DNA of 64,000 nucleotides from Kushneria indalinina DSM 14324 (GTDB taxonomy: Bacteria > Pseudomonadota > Gammaproteobacteria > Pseudomonadales > Halomonadaceae), in assembly GCF_003385845.1 (NCBI RefSeq), contig NZ_QRDJ01000008.1, positions 310,001-374,000 on the forward strand. Direction: 5' to 3'. Below the pieces are notes generated by a model. It saw only the letters and a list, made by a program, of their open reading frames with translations, did not search any database and had not been told where the DNA came from. A program made the position numbers and the translations under genes. Shown here in pieces: positions 36,180-44,733 of the stretch (the first letter of the stretch is position 1; the number at the start of each line of letters is the position of its first letter).

Positions 36180-37897
36180 GAAGACTCCCGGGGTTCGGTT
36201 GCCGGGTCGACACCGAGCAGACGCAGCTGCAGATGCTGACCGCGATGAGATCTGACGCTCACGGTCAGGGCGTCATGCTGGCGACTCAGCGTCATGACGG
36301 CGCGATCACCGGGTAAAAGCGGCGCGGGAAAGCGCACTCGTCGCATGTCGCGCCATCGATCCGGCGCGTCGAACAGGCGTTCGGCCTGCTGACGGGCCCA
36401 GTGGATGAGCGCGATGCCGGGCACGATCGGCCGTCCCGGAAAGTGGCCCTCCAGCGCTGCCAGACGCTCGGGGATTTCCAGCGTGATCCGGCGCTGATCG
36501 GGGTCCGGTGACTCGATGTCCAGCCAGCGCGGCTGGCGGCGATCATCGAGATCATCAAAGAGATGGCGTGCCATGGCCCGGGTCAGCTTGCCCTGGGCGT
36601 TGACCGGCAGCCGGTCTACAAAGCGCCAGAAACGCGGCAGCACCACGGGTTCAAAGGCGCCGGCCAGATGGGCGCGCAGGTCACTGATGAGCCGGCGGCG
36701 CGTGTCGTGATCATGGGCAATGGCGTCGTGCGCCATGGCGATGACCGCGCCAATACGCCCGCCCGAGTGGTCAATGGTCAGGCAGCGGGCCGCCAGTACG
36801 CCGGGGAAGGCTTCAATGTGATGGGCCAGCCCTTCCAGCGACACGCGCTTGCCGGCCACCTTGACGATGCGATCGGCGCGCCCGTGGAGGGTGAAGCGCA
36901 CCGGGTGCTCGCTGAGCAGCTGGATGTGGTCGGCCTGCTCATGCCACTGTTCGGGCCTGGGCAGCCGCTCTGACTGCAGCAGCGTGCGCGCGCCATCACT
37001 ACGAAGTCTTACGTCATCAAGCGCCTGCCAGATCGTATCCTGACCGGTCCGGCGCCAGGCGATGGCACCACTTTCCGAGCTGCCGTAGATCTCGATGAGT
37101 TCACTGCCCAGCACGGTCTCGGCCTGGGCGGCGGCTTTCTCATCAAGTGGTGCGGCGGCACTGAAGATTCGCCCCGGGCCGCGGCTGGGCATGCCGATGG
37201 TGCTGCCGGGCAGGCGTGAGAGCTGCGGCGGTGAGCTGATCAGGGCACTGACCGGCACGTTCGAAAGCCACTCGGCGAGCGTCTCGGGCCAGGTGACGAT
37301 CTCCAGACCAAAGGGGTGCGAGGTCGCCAGCGCTCTCAAAAGCCCGGCGGTCAGTCCCCAGGTGTGCTGATGGCTGACCTGGCTGATGACGACGCCCTCG
37401 GCCAGCGGCCAGTGGCGCTCAAAGGCGGCAACTTCCGCCTCCAGCTGGCCCAGAGTGCGATGGATGGGGGTGGGTTCGCCGCTGGAACCGGAGGTGAACA
37501 GCACCACGGCGTCCTGCTCGGGGGAGAGTTCGGGGGCCAGGGTGACGTGCGCGTCAGGCGGCGGTGTCGGCCGAGCGCCCGGCAGCTCGCCGAGCAGAAC
37601 CAGATGGCGTCGGCGTAGCTGGGCCACGGTCTCGGACAGGGCGTCGCCGGGCAGCCAGACCCGGCGTCCGGCGTGCCAGAGCCCCAGCAGGGCCGCGGTA
37701 AAGCGCCAGGGGTCGCTGTCATACAGCGCCACTTCCCGATCCGGTGGCAGGGGCAGATTGGCCCAGGCCCTGATGGCGTCACACAGCTCGCCGCGGGTGC
37801 GTCTTTGCTGGCCGGAACGGGCCACGATGTCCGTGGCCTCGCCCGACAGCCACGGGCAGCGCGTCAGCGAGGGCGCAGAGAGAGGGTGAGCGCTCAT
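36176..37897 (-). CDS. Fused acyl-adenylating ligase and 3-hydroxyacyl-ACP dehydratase
   Basis: A 573-residue two-domain protein. The N-terminal part (about 1-465) is an AMP-dependent ligase with P-loop TSGSSGEPT (135-143), YGSSESGAIAW, GRADRIVKVAGKRVSLEGLAHHIE and the C-terminal lysine in NAQGKLTR; it should activate the aryl starter acid (ApeH role). The C-terminal part (about 470-573) is a hotdog dehydratase with LEGHFPGRPIVPGIALIHWA, catalytic His485 (ApeI role). In the described E. coli and Xenorhabdus clusters these are separate proteins. The shorter start at 37897 (MSAHPLS) overlaps the upstream stop by ATGA, so it is preferred over 37939. Confidence 0.88.
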   Translation of the reverse strand: MSAHPLSAPSLTRCPWLSGEATDIVARSGQQRRTRGELCDAIRAWANLPLPPDREVALYDSDPWRFTAALLGLWHAGRRVWLPGDALSETVAQLRRRHLVLLGELPGARPTPPPDAHVTLAPELSPEQDAVVLFTSGSSGEPTPIHRTLGQLEAEVAAFERHWPLAEGVVISQVSHQHTWGLTAGLLRALATSHPFGLEIVTWPETLAEWLSNVPVSALISSPPQLSRLPGSTIGMPSRGPGRIFSAAAPLDEKAAAQAETVLGSELIEIYGSSESGAIAWRRTGQDTIWQALDDVRLRSDGARTLLQSERLPRPEQWHEQADHIQLLSEHPVRFTLHGRADRIVKVAGKRVSLEGLAHHIEAFPGVLAARCLTIDHSGGRIGAVIAMAHDAIAHDHDTRRRLISDLRAHLAGAFEPVVLPRFWRFVDRLPVNAQGKLTRAMARHLFDDLDDRRQPRWLDIESPDPDQRRITLEIPERLAALEGHFPGRPIVPGIALIHWARQQAERLFDAPDRWRDMRRVRFPAPLLPGDRAVMTLSRQHDALTVSVRSHRGQHLQLRLLGVDPATEPRESS

Positions 37898-38460
37898 GCG
37901 TTCACCGCCCGGCGCCGGACCCGCTGGCGCACCAGCCACTCACCCGACATCAAAAGGGCCGCCAGGGCGTAGCTGAGGGCGCCGGTCCAGGTCTGCCAGG
38001 CGTGTAGTGGCGCATGGAGCGCCAGTACCAGTGCTACCACGGTATTGAAACTCATGAAAATGCCCCACATCCAGGTCACCCGGCGGGTATAACGCACGCC
38101 TTCGAGGGGCAGGTCGGGTTCCGACAGGCGTGCCAGACGCTCGATGAGGGGGGTGGTGCGCAGGCTGCCCAGAAAGAGCAGCGCCAGCGACAGGTTGATC
38201 ATGACCGGGTAAAGGCGCACGCCCAGTTCTGCCTGTCCGCCGGCCAGCAGCGCCAGCAGCGTCAGCACTACCAGCGCCCAGCGCCAACGATGCTCGCCGG
38301 CCAGCCACTGGGCGCCTGCCAGTATCACAAATGTGATTAAAAGGGCGTGGGTGCCCCAGAGGGGCAACACAATCCACAGGGCGGCCGGAAACAGCACCAT
38401 CGACAGCGTCGATGACCAGTGACGTGGGCCGGGGCGTGCGGCTGGCGTGGCTCCCATCAT
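37894..38460 (-). CDS. COG4648 membrane protein of the APE operon
   Basis: A 188-residue protein with five or six predicted membrane helices (VLFPAALWIVLPLWG, LLITFVILAGAQWL, ALVVLTLLALLAGG and others). This family recurs in aryl polyene and xanthomonadin clusters (ApeG-like) and has no proven function. RYTRRVTWMWGIFMSFN is a conserved-looking loop and helix. Two adjacent ATGs (38460, 38457) follow GAGG; either is possible. It begins five bases after the ACP stop. Confidence 0.82.
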   Translation of the reverse strand: MMGATPAARPGPRHWSSTLSMVLFPAALWIVLPLWGTHALLITFVILAGAQWLAGEHRWRWALVVLTLLALLAGGQAELGVRLYPVMINLSLALLFLGSLRTTPLIERLARLSEPDLPLEGVRYTRRVTWMWGIFMSFNTVVALVLALHAPLHAWQTWTGALSYALAALLMSGEWLVRQRVRRRAVNA

Positions 38461-38465
38461 GGACC

Positions 38466-38741
38466 TCAGTCGCTGCGACGCTCGGCAACCAGTGCGCTGA
38501 GCTGTCGCAGACTGGCAAAATGCTCGCGGTTTTCTTCGGCATCGCTGTCCAGGCGGATGCCGTAACGCTTTTGCAGCGCCAGCCCCAGTTCCAGCGCATC
38601 GATGGAGTCGAGCCCGAGTCCTTCGCCAAACAGGGGAGCTTCAGGCTCGATATCGTCAGCTGTAATATCTTCAAGCTCCAGCGCTTCGATAATCATGTTG
38701 GCGACATCGCGTTCAAGTTCGGTCAATGGGGTATCGGCCAT
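38466..38741 (-). CDS. Acyl carrier protein of the APE operon
   Basis: A 91-residue acidic carrier protein. The phosphopantetheine serine is Ser46 in GLGLDSIDALEL. It carries the growing aryl polyene between the AMP-ligase, ketosynthase, reductase and dehydratases. Characterised APE clusters encode two ACPs (ApeE and ApeF); only one is found here. ATG 38741 with GGAG eight bases ahead is preferred over an upstream ATG that adds 29 basic residues. Confidence 0.93.
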   Translation of the reverse strand: MADTPLTELERDVANMIIEALELEDITADDIEPEAPLFGEGLGLDSIDALELGLALQKRYGIRLDSDAEENREHFASLRQLSALVAERRSD

Positions 38742-38859
38742 GTGGCGTTCTCCAGGATCCTTGTTGTCGTGCCCGGGCAGACGAGTACGCGGCTGAATCC
38801 TCGTCTGCCCCGCAGGTTCGGGCGGCATATGATGCCAGAACCGGACGTTCTTTGGGGCG

Positions 38860-39612
38860 CTATCCAGCCGGCGTCGTGTCCATCACCTCAAAAGCTTGCC
38901 AGCGAAGGACGGGCGTGCGCGCGATCAGATCGCTCCCGCCCATCAGCCAGTCCGTGAGCAGCGGCGGTGTGATGGTCTGCGCCGGTTCGTCGGTCGTGTC
39001 GGCAGCGCGGGCCTGTAGACACACGGCATCGGGGGCGGGGGACAGCGACAGCTCCATCAGTATGGCGGAGGGGTGTTGTGGCGCCTGCGTCTGGATGCGA
39101 TAGCGCTCGGGCACCGGCGAGTCGGTCAAAATCAGCATGACGCTGTCGCATCCCTCCGCCAGATAGCCTCGGGCCTCGCTTAAAAGCGCCTCGAACTCCT
39201 CACCGGCGGCGGCCAGCGCGGCCATCGAGGCGTGATTGTCAAAGGCGATCGAGTAGACGCCCAGCACGGCGTTGTGCACCGACAGTCCGAACCGGGCCGG
39301 CGAGAGCGGCTCGCCCTCGAACAGCGTGTCGAGCATGTCCAGTGGGCGGTGGCCGTCGCCGTGGCGCGAGGCGTGCAGTATCGGCATGGTGGTGCGCTCA
39401 TGGGCACTCATCTCGCCCAGCAGCGTGCAGACCGCGCGTCCCAGCGGAGTCAGGCGCCGTCGCAGCAGGGCCGGCACGCTGGGGGCTGGCGGCTTCTCAT
39501 CGGTGATGACACACGCCGGCACGTCCTCGCCGGCGCGCTCGGGAAGCCAAGCGCGCCAGCGGTTGAGATAGAGCGTGGGTAGTGCGGTATCAGCATGGGG
39601 TAAGCAGTCCAT
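38860..39612 (-). CDS. apeC: Ketosynthase-like chain-length factor (ApeC-like)
   Basis: A 250-residue protein of the N-terminal ketosynthase-like family found in aryl polyene clusters. It opens MDCLPHADTALPTLYLNRWRAWLPE and keeps a half-thiolase pattern (HNAVLGVYSIAFDNHASMAALAAAGEEFEALL) but has no catalytic Cys-His-His set. In the E. coli system the equivalent subunit pairs with ApeO and sets chain length. It is the first gene of the operon, 118 bp ahead of the ACP gene, and its promoter must lie in 39613-39807. Confidence 0.83.
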   Translation of the reverse strand: MDCLPHADTALPTLYLNRWRAWLPERAGEDVPACVITDEKPPAPSVPALLRRRLTPLGRAVCTLLGEMSAHERTTMPILHASRHGDGHRPLDMLDTLFEGEPLSPARFGLSVHNAVLGVYSIAFDNHASMAALAAAGEEFEALLSEARGYLAEGCDSVMLILTDSPVPERYRIQTQAPQHPSAILMELSLSPAPDAVCLQARAADTTDEPAQTITPPLLTDWLMGGSDLIARTPVLRWQAFEVMDTTPAG

Positions 39613-39683
39613 GCGAGCCTCCCGGAAAGTGACATCTGATTGTAAGCGGCAGGCGTGGTTTCATAAACCGGGAGTATGACAAA

Positions 39684-39700
39684 CATGACAGACGGTCATG
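39684..39700. promoter_or_regulatory. Candidate operator in the APE / beta-helix divergent region
   Basis: CATGAC and GTCATG as perfect 6-bp arms around a five-base spacer, within the 195-bp region shared by the APE operon and the divergent beta-helix gene. A further TGACA lies just upstream. A second small palindrome, GGTGT-GAT-ACACC, is at 39757-39769. Either could bind a regulator; none is encoded next to the cluster. Confidence 0.4.
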
Positions 39701-39807
39701 GTAATGCTGCCCGGGCGCTGATCGCCACAATGGCATGGCAGTGTCTGTCCAAAACAGGTGTGATACACCCTGATTCAGGCCTTGTAAGGCTTTATACGGA
39801 GTTTTGA

Positions 39808-41457
39808 ATGGCGCTTTCCACAGACGATCGCAATCGCCGACGCTTCATGCGTCGAGCTCTGACCCTGCTGCCTGTTGCCGGCATGGCGAGTGTACTGACG
39901 ACCCCGGAGCGGGCCCAGGCCAGTGAGTCACGCGAGCGATCCGAAGCGCTCGACATGACCGCCCGCAATAACATTCTTTACTGGGGCGCCGACCCGACCG
40001 GCAAGCGTGACAGCTCGGCGGCCTTTATCCATGCCGCGCGCTCCAGCATCGTCAACAGCCTGTACGTGCCGCCGGGAAGCTACGCGATCGGCCAGACGGT
40101 CGATCTCAAGGGCAAGAATCTCGTCGGCCCCGGCAGGCGGCGTTTCAAGCACAGCGATCACGCCAGGCTGATGCCGTTTCACTCGCTGGGCGACGGCGTC
40201 ATGTTCACCAACCATGGCCCGGTGGTGCGTGATCTCAACTTTTCCAATAATCGAGAGGGGCGCTGGAAAGGTACCTTTATCGACAGCAGCGGCTACAACA
40301 CTGTCATCGAGAACGTCCATTTCACTTCCGCCGAGACGGCCATTCGGGTCAGGGAGATCATGGTCAACTACAACCTGCTGCGCTGTACCTTCATTGGTGT
40401 GAGTGTTGGCGTGCAGGTAGACGACGAAAAGGGTGAAAATTCCACCACGGCACGCTTTGTCGGCAACGAGTTCAACTATTCCGATAATGGCATCATTTTC
40501 AAGAAAAATGTCTATGGGGCGACCTTTCAGGACAATATCTTCGAGGCCCTGAAAGGGGATGCCATTCGCGCCCGGCTGATCTATCGCTCCAGCTTTATCG
40601 GCAACTGGTGGGAAGGCCGCAACGGCGGTGAATCGCCCTGGCCCTGTGTGCGGATCACCGAAAGCCAGCAGTTCATGAACTGCTTCGCCTCGTCCAACAC
40701 CTGCGTTTACGGCTGGACCAACGTCTTCAAGGACGGCAAGCACAGCGGCAGCATGGGCGGGGTGTCGCTGGATGGCGGTGAGGTGGTGATTCGCAACTCG
40801 ACCGGCAACGCCCTGCGGCTATCGCCGGATTCGCTGCGCGCCGAGGCGGATGAGTGGAAGCCGGCTACGCCGCTGGTGATTCAGTCGAGCCACTCCGCCA
40901 AAACCCGTCAGACCAACCCGATTGTCCTGCGCCACAGCGGCCCCGAGGGCAATGTGGTGTTTGATACCGACACGGAGACCAAAAACAAGGGCGTATGGGA
41001 CGGTGCCCTGCGCTTTGCCTCCCAGCTCGATGGCGACGACAAACTGTTGTATGACGATTACCGCGTTAATCGTGGTCGCCCGGGCATGGTCGGTAAAACG
41101 TCGCTGGTGGACAAGAAGGGAGAGGTGCGTCATGCCCTGACCGGCATCCCGCAGTTTGTCAAATGGCGCAAGGGCGGCGGCCCCGGCTGTGACTTTTTCA
41201 GTCGCTGCGAGGCGGTCGATGACGGGAAGGTCGAGTTTTCCTTCCCCGACGGCGAGGTGGAACTGCGTGACCCGATCATTACGGTCACGGTGGAGGATGC
41301 CGGCATCGTCCATGACGGCATCGAGTACCTGTCGGCCTATTCCGGGTCGTCCAAATATCAGGCCTGGAAGGGGTTTCGGGTCCGCTTTGTCGAGCGCCAG
41401 AGCGGCAAACCAGCGCTGCCCGAGAGCTTCAGCCTGTCGATCTTCCATCCGGGCTGA
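39808..41457 (+). CDS. Tat-exported right-handed beta-helix protein (pectate lyase 3-like)
   Basis: A 549-residue protein. The N-terminus has a textbook Tat motif, RRRFMRR in an N-RR-x-F-M-R setting, a hydrophobic stretch and an AQA cleavage site near residue 37. The body starts NILYWGADPTGKRDSSAAFIHAA, the entry of pectate-lyase-superfamily/tailspike beta helices, and runs through many short repeats to about residue 400. The last 130 residues are a separate beta-rich domain. Such proteins cleave or bind acidic polysaccharides, but no catalytic site can be confirmed. It is a single gene, divergent from the APE operon, with GGAG before the ATG. Confidence 0.72.
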   Translation: MALSTDDRNRRRFMRRALTLLPVAGMASVLTTPERAQASESRERSEALDMTARNNILYWGADPTGKRDSSAAFIHAARSSIVNSLYVPPGSYAIGQTVDLKGKNLVGPGRRRFKHSDHARLMPFHSLGDGVMFTNHGPVVRDLNFSNNREGRWKGTFIDSSGYNTVIENVHFTSAETAIRVREIMVNYNLLRCTFIGVSVGVQVDDEKGENSTTARFVGNEFNYSDNGIIFKKNVYGATFQDNIFEALKGDAIRARLIYRSSFIGNWWEGRNGGESPWPCVRITESQQFMNCFASSNTCVYGWTNVFKDGKHSGSMGGVSLDGGEVVIRNSTGNALRLSPDSLRAEADEWKPATPLVIQSSHSAKTRQTNPIVLRHSGPEGNVVFDTDTETKNKGVWDGALRFASQLDGDDKLLYDDYRVNRGRPGMVGKTSLVDKKGEVRHALTGIPQFVKWRKGGGPGCDFFSRCEAVDDGKVEFSFPDGEVELRDPIITVTVEDAGIVHDGIEYLSAYSGSSKYQAWKGFRVRFVERQSGKPALPESFSLSIFHPG

Positions 41458-41481
41458 GGCCCGGCCCGTCCGGCAGCGCCC

Positions 41482-43020
41482 TTACACACTGTCGCCAACC
41501 GGTGCCGGGCGGGGCTGATGACGACGCTCAGGCAGGGCGTCCGGGCGCAGGCGGCGTGAGAGCACATCCACGCCCATGTTGATCAGGGCCGTTATCATCA
41601 AAAGGGCGACGGCCTGATCAAACATCAGATACTCAAAGCTTGAGTCAATGTGAAAGCCCAGCGTAACCACGCCCAGCATCCCCAGAAGCGCCGTCTCGCG
41701 CATGATGACCTCGGCCCGATAGAACAAAAGCGCCAGAATGCCGGGGTAGATGCGCGGCAGCAGTTCGTGGCTGTACAGATTGATCCCTCGAATGTCGGGC
41801 AGTCCCGGCCTTATCTCATCGGCATGGCGGGCGGCCAGAAAGGCGATCAGGGCGCCGTTGTGCAGCGACAGCGCAATCCATGCCGGCAGCAGCGACGGGC
41901 CGGTCAGCAGCAGCAGGATAAAGGCCAGCAACAGCTCCGGCGTCGAGCGCATGACAATCAGCGTGCTGCGCCCCAGGGTGCGCGTGGCACGGTTGCCGAA
42001 ATGGCGGCTGACCAGTGGCCATGCCAGCAGGGCCACCAGCAGTGAGCCGACGGTGCTCATCAGTCCCAGCAGCAGGGTGTTGCCGATGGCAGGCAGCAGA
42101 TCCGGCAGCCCGGAAAACCACCCCGGAAGCGCAGCGATATCGCCACTCAGCAGCGGCTGGGGCCAGATGTCATGACTTAAAAACTGCCACAAAAGTGTCG
42201 GGTTGACGCTGGGCCAGGGCCCGAGCAAAAACGCCGTCCCCAGCAGCCAGGGCACGAGCAGGCGGCGGTGTGCCCACCAGGGCAGCAGTGCAATCAGCAG
42301 GTAAAAGGCCCACAGCAGGGCGCCGCCCTCGTGATAACGCCCCTGACGAAAGGCGCTTTCCAGGTAATAACCAAGCGTCGGCAGTCCGACAAACCCCAGC
42401 AGCACGCTGGCGCGCAGGGCACATTCAAAGCGATAGCGCGTGTAGCCTGATAGCCTCTGCCAGGCGAGCGGCAGTTCGGTATAGACAAAGCGTGACAGCC
42501 GGTCGGTTCTGGATGAGAGCATGCGCGCCGGGCGGCGATCGATCTGGGCCAGGATTTCGGCATAAACCTTGGCAAACGTCGCGGCATAGGGCAGGGCGAT
42601 GGCGGCCAGTGCCGTAATGGCGGAGAGCCCGAAAACCTGCAGAAACAGCAGCGCCCAGAAGAGCTCGTGGATGGCGCGTACAAAGGCGCACAGCGTGCGC
42701 ACCAGACGTGAGCGCATGAATATCAGGGCCAGCGGAAATCCGAGCACGATACCCAGCACCACGCCCCACAGGGCAAAGGCGATCGTCAGCAGCAACGCCC
42801 GCAGCGGTGATTCGGTGGCCGTGATGTCGGGCAGGAGCATGCCCTTGAGCATACGTCCCAGTTCGCCCCACGGATCGTGGGTGGTGATCGACAGATCTGC
42901 CCAGGGCAACAGCAGCAGCGTGATGGCGATCATCGCCAGTGTCAGGCGCAAAAGCCTGGCGCCGACATTGTCGCCTCGAAGCCAGCTGAACCAGCCGGCG
43001 GGTGCCTCAGTCCGTGACAT
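41482..43020 (-). CDS. phnE: Tandem-fused PhnE-type ABC permease
   Basis: A 512-residue membrane protein made of two binding-protein-dependent permease halves (about 1-270 and 280-512). Each ends with an EAA-like coupling region and a similar LGxxxxLGYY/LGVVTLGFHIDSSFEY element, and the family's FRAIHE-like motif is visible as FVRAIHELFWALLFLQVFGL in the first half. PhnE is usually a single-domain homodimer, so the fusion supplies both halves in one chain. The start at 43020 overlaps the ATPase stop by 14 bases; it is preferred over 43032. It works with the ATPase and binding protein upstream. Confidence 0.87.
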   Translation of the reverse strand: MSRTEAPAGWFSWLRGDNVGARLLRLTLAMIAITLLLLPWADLSITTHDPWGELGRMLKGMLLPDITATESPLRALLLTIAFALWGVVLGIVLGFPLALIFMRSRLVRTLCAFVRAIHELFWALLFLQVFGLSAITALAAIALPYAATFAKVYAEILAQIDRRPARMLSSRTDRLSRFVYTELPLAWQRLSGYTRYRFECALRASVLLGFVGLPTLGYYLESAFRQGRYHEGGALLWAFYLLIALLPWWAHRRLLVPWLLGTAFLLGPWPSVNPTLLWQFLSHDIWPQPLLSGDIAALPGWFSGLPDLLPAIGNTLLLGLMSTVGSLLVALLAWPLVSRHFGNRATRTLGRSTLIVMRSTPELLLAFILLLLTGPSLLPAWIALSLHNGALIAFLAARHADEIRPGLPDIRGINLYSHELLPRIYPGILALLFYRAEVIMRETALLGMLGVVTLGFHIDSSFEYLMFDQAVALLMITALINMGVDVLSRRLRPDALPERRHQPRPAPVGDSV

Positions 43021-43702
43021 AAAGCACGTCAAGATCGCTGGCGCTCAGCTCATTGGCAGGGGCGTCGATAATGATGCGCCCGTCATCCAGACCGATGATG
43101 CGATCAAAGTGCGCCAGTGCCAGCTCACGTTGATGCAGGGCCACTACGCAGGTCTGGTGGCGAGCGTTGATCAGGTCAAGAAGACGCACGCCCTGGCGCG
43201 GATCAACGCTGGCGACCGGCTCATCGCCGATAAAGACCGGGCGTTTTTGATACAGGGCGCGGGCAATGGCGACACGCTGCTGCTGGCCGCCGGAGAGCTG
43301 GTCAACCTGACGCCGCAGTAGTCCGTCAAGGCCCAGCGTATCGGCAAGCTCACTGATCTCCTGCCAGCAGGTTGGGTCGGGTCGCAGCAGATTGATCAGA
43401 TTCTGCCAGCGTGAAAAATGGGCGAGCCGCCCCATGTAGATGTTGTGATAGGCCGAAAGCGTGGGCACCAGCGCATTGGCCTGCGGGCACCAGGCGCTCT
43501 GGTCATCGAGTCGAAGACGCAGGGCCTCCAGCAGGGTCGATTTGCCCACACCACTGCGTCCCAGCAGGGCGATGCGATCGCCCTGCTGGATGCGCAGTGT
43601 CAATTCGGGGAAGACAATATGGTCGTCATGGCTCAGGCAGGCGTGATCAAATCCTGCGATCACGCCAGAGGCGCCCGGGTCGACAGTGGCAGTGTCCAGC
43701 AT
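43007..43702 (-). CDS. phnC: PhnC-type ABC transporter ATPase
   Basis: A 231-residue ATP-binding subunit with Walker A GRSGVGKST, signature LSGGQQQRVAIARAL and Walker B FIGDEPVASVD. It energises uptake of phosphonate, phosphite or a similar oxyanion through the fused permease. ATG 43702 lies four bases after the binding-protein stop, so translation is coupled. Confidence 0.92.
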   Translation of the reverse strand: MLDTATVDPGASGVIAGFDHACLSHDDHIVFPELTLRIQQGDRIALLGRSGVGKSTLLEALRLRLDDQSAWCPQANALVPTLSAYHNIYMGRLAHFSRWQNLINLLRPDPTCWQEISELADTLGLDGLLRRQVDQLSGGQQQRVAIARALYQKRPVFIGDEPVASVDPRQGVRLLDLINARHQTCVVALHQRELALAHFDRIIGLDDGRIIIDAPANELSASDLDVLYVTD

Positions 43703-43706
43703 GGCC

Positions 43707-44558
43707 TTATCGCAGCAGCCCCAGCTCCTGACCGACCTTCTCGATGGGCGCATAGTCCTCGTTGGAGGCCGGGATAAAGCCTTCACGCGGGAAACTGGCC
43801 AGCAGGTCGGGGGCGGTCATGTTCAGCAGTGCCTTCTGAACGCGTTCCGTGGTGTTATCGCCATAATGGGCATCAACATCACCGCGAATGGTCCACTGGT
43901 AGTCCGGATAGGCCGGCGTTGACCAGATCACGTGTACCTTGTCGGTATCCACGCGGCCATCGGCCACGGCGGCTTCCCAGACGGTGTAATTGAGTGCGCC
44001 GACATCAAAGGCGCCGGACTCGACCAGCGCCATGGTGCGGGTGTGATCTCCTGAATAGCCCACCCGGGAGAACACCTCTTCGGGCGCTTCGTTGAAACGC
44101 TCGCGCAGATAGTAGTCGGGCATCAATCGTCCGGAGGTCGAGGTCTTGGCGCCGAAGGTAAAGGTCCTGCCTTCCAGGGCCTCCGGCAGTTCAGACTGAT
44201 CCGCTTCAAGCCCCGTATCGGCATTGGCAATGAAGTACGTCTCGAACTCGGCGTCTTCCTTGCCCTGGGCAATCGCCCGGGAGCCCGGCACGATCTGGCG
44301 CGCCTGAACGCCGGTCAATCCGCCAAACCAGGCCAGCTGGACCTGATCGTTGCGAAAGGCACTGACTGCAGCGGCATAGGATTTGACCGGGACATACTCG
44401 ACCTCCAGACCTGTCTGCTCGGAAAGGTAATCAGCGACCTTGTCAAAACGCTCGACCAGCCTTGCTTCGTCTTCATCGGGAATGGCCGTAAACCGGAAGG
44501 TGTCGGCAAGGGTGGTGGTGCTGAACAGCACAAGGGAAAGGGCAACGAGCCTGCGCAT
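43707..44558 (-). CDS. phnD: PhnD-type periplasmic oxyanion-binding protein
   Basis: A 283-residue binding protein with a signal peptide ending TTLA (about residue 18). The mature sequence TFRFTAIPDEDEARLVERFDKVADYLSEQTG, then VPVKSYAAAVSAFRNDQVQLAWFGGLTGVQA, is a PhnD-family domain. A clade with this AWFGGLTG stretch has been labelled putative selenate-binding, so the ligand may be selenate, phosphite or phosphonate. No C-P lyase, phosphonatase, ptxD or selD gene is nearby to decide. It is first in the phnDCE-type operon. Confidence 0.88.
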   Translation of the reverse strand: MRRLVALSLVLFSTTTLADTFRFTAIPDEDEARLVERFDKVADYLSEQTGLEVEYVPVKSYAAAVSAFRNDQVQLAWFGGLTGVQARQIVPGSRAIAQGKEDAEFETYFIANADTGLEADQSELPEALEGRTFTFGAKTSTSGRLMPDYYLRERFNEAPEEVFSRVGYSGDHTRTMALVESGAFDVGALNYTVWEAAVADGRVDTDKVHVIWSTPAYPDYQWTIRGDVDAHYGDNTTERVQKALLNMTAPDLLASFPREGFIPASNEDYAPIEKVGQELGLLR

Positions 44559-44684
44559 CGGGGAAACTCCTCAGAAGCGTCGAGTAGGGTTGAACGCGCA
44601 TGCTAGCACGCCCGAGAACCTATATACGTCACTGCTGATATTTTTATGTTTCTCGTTCGATGCCCTGATGGGTTGGGGCACATG

Positions 44685-44710
44685 AAAAACCCCTCTCACG
44701 GGAGAGGGGT
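44685..44710 (-). terminator. Terminator after the MFS sugar porter
   Basis: Nine-base stem ACCCCTCTC/GAGAGGGGT with a four-base loop; the A-run at 44685-44689 is the T-tract on the minus strand. It separates the porter from the phn operon. Confidence 0.88.
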
Positions 44711-44733
44711 CCTGTTCCAACGAATGGGGCCGA

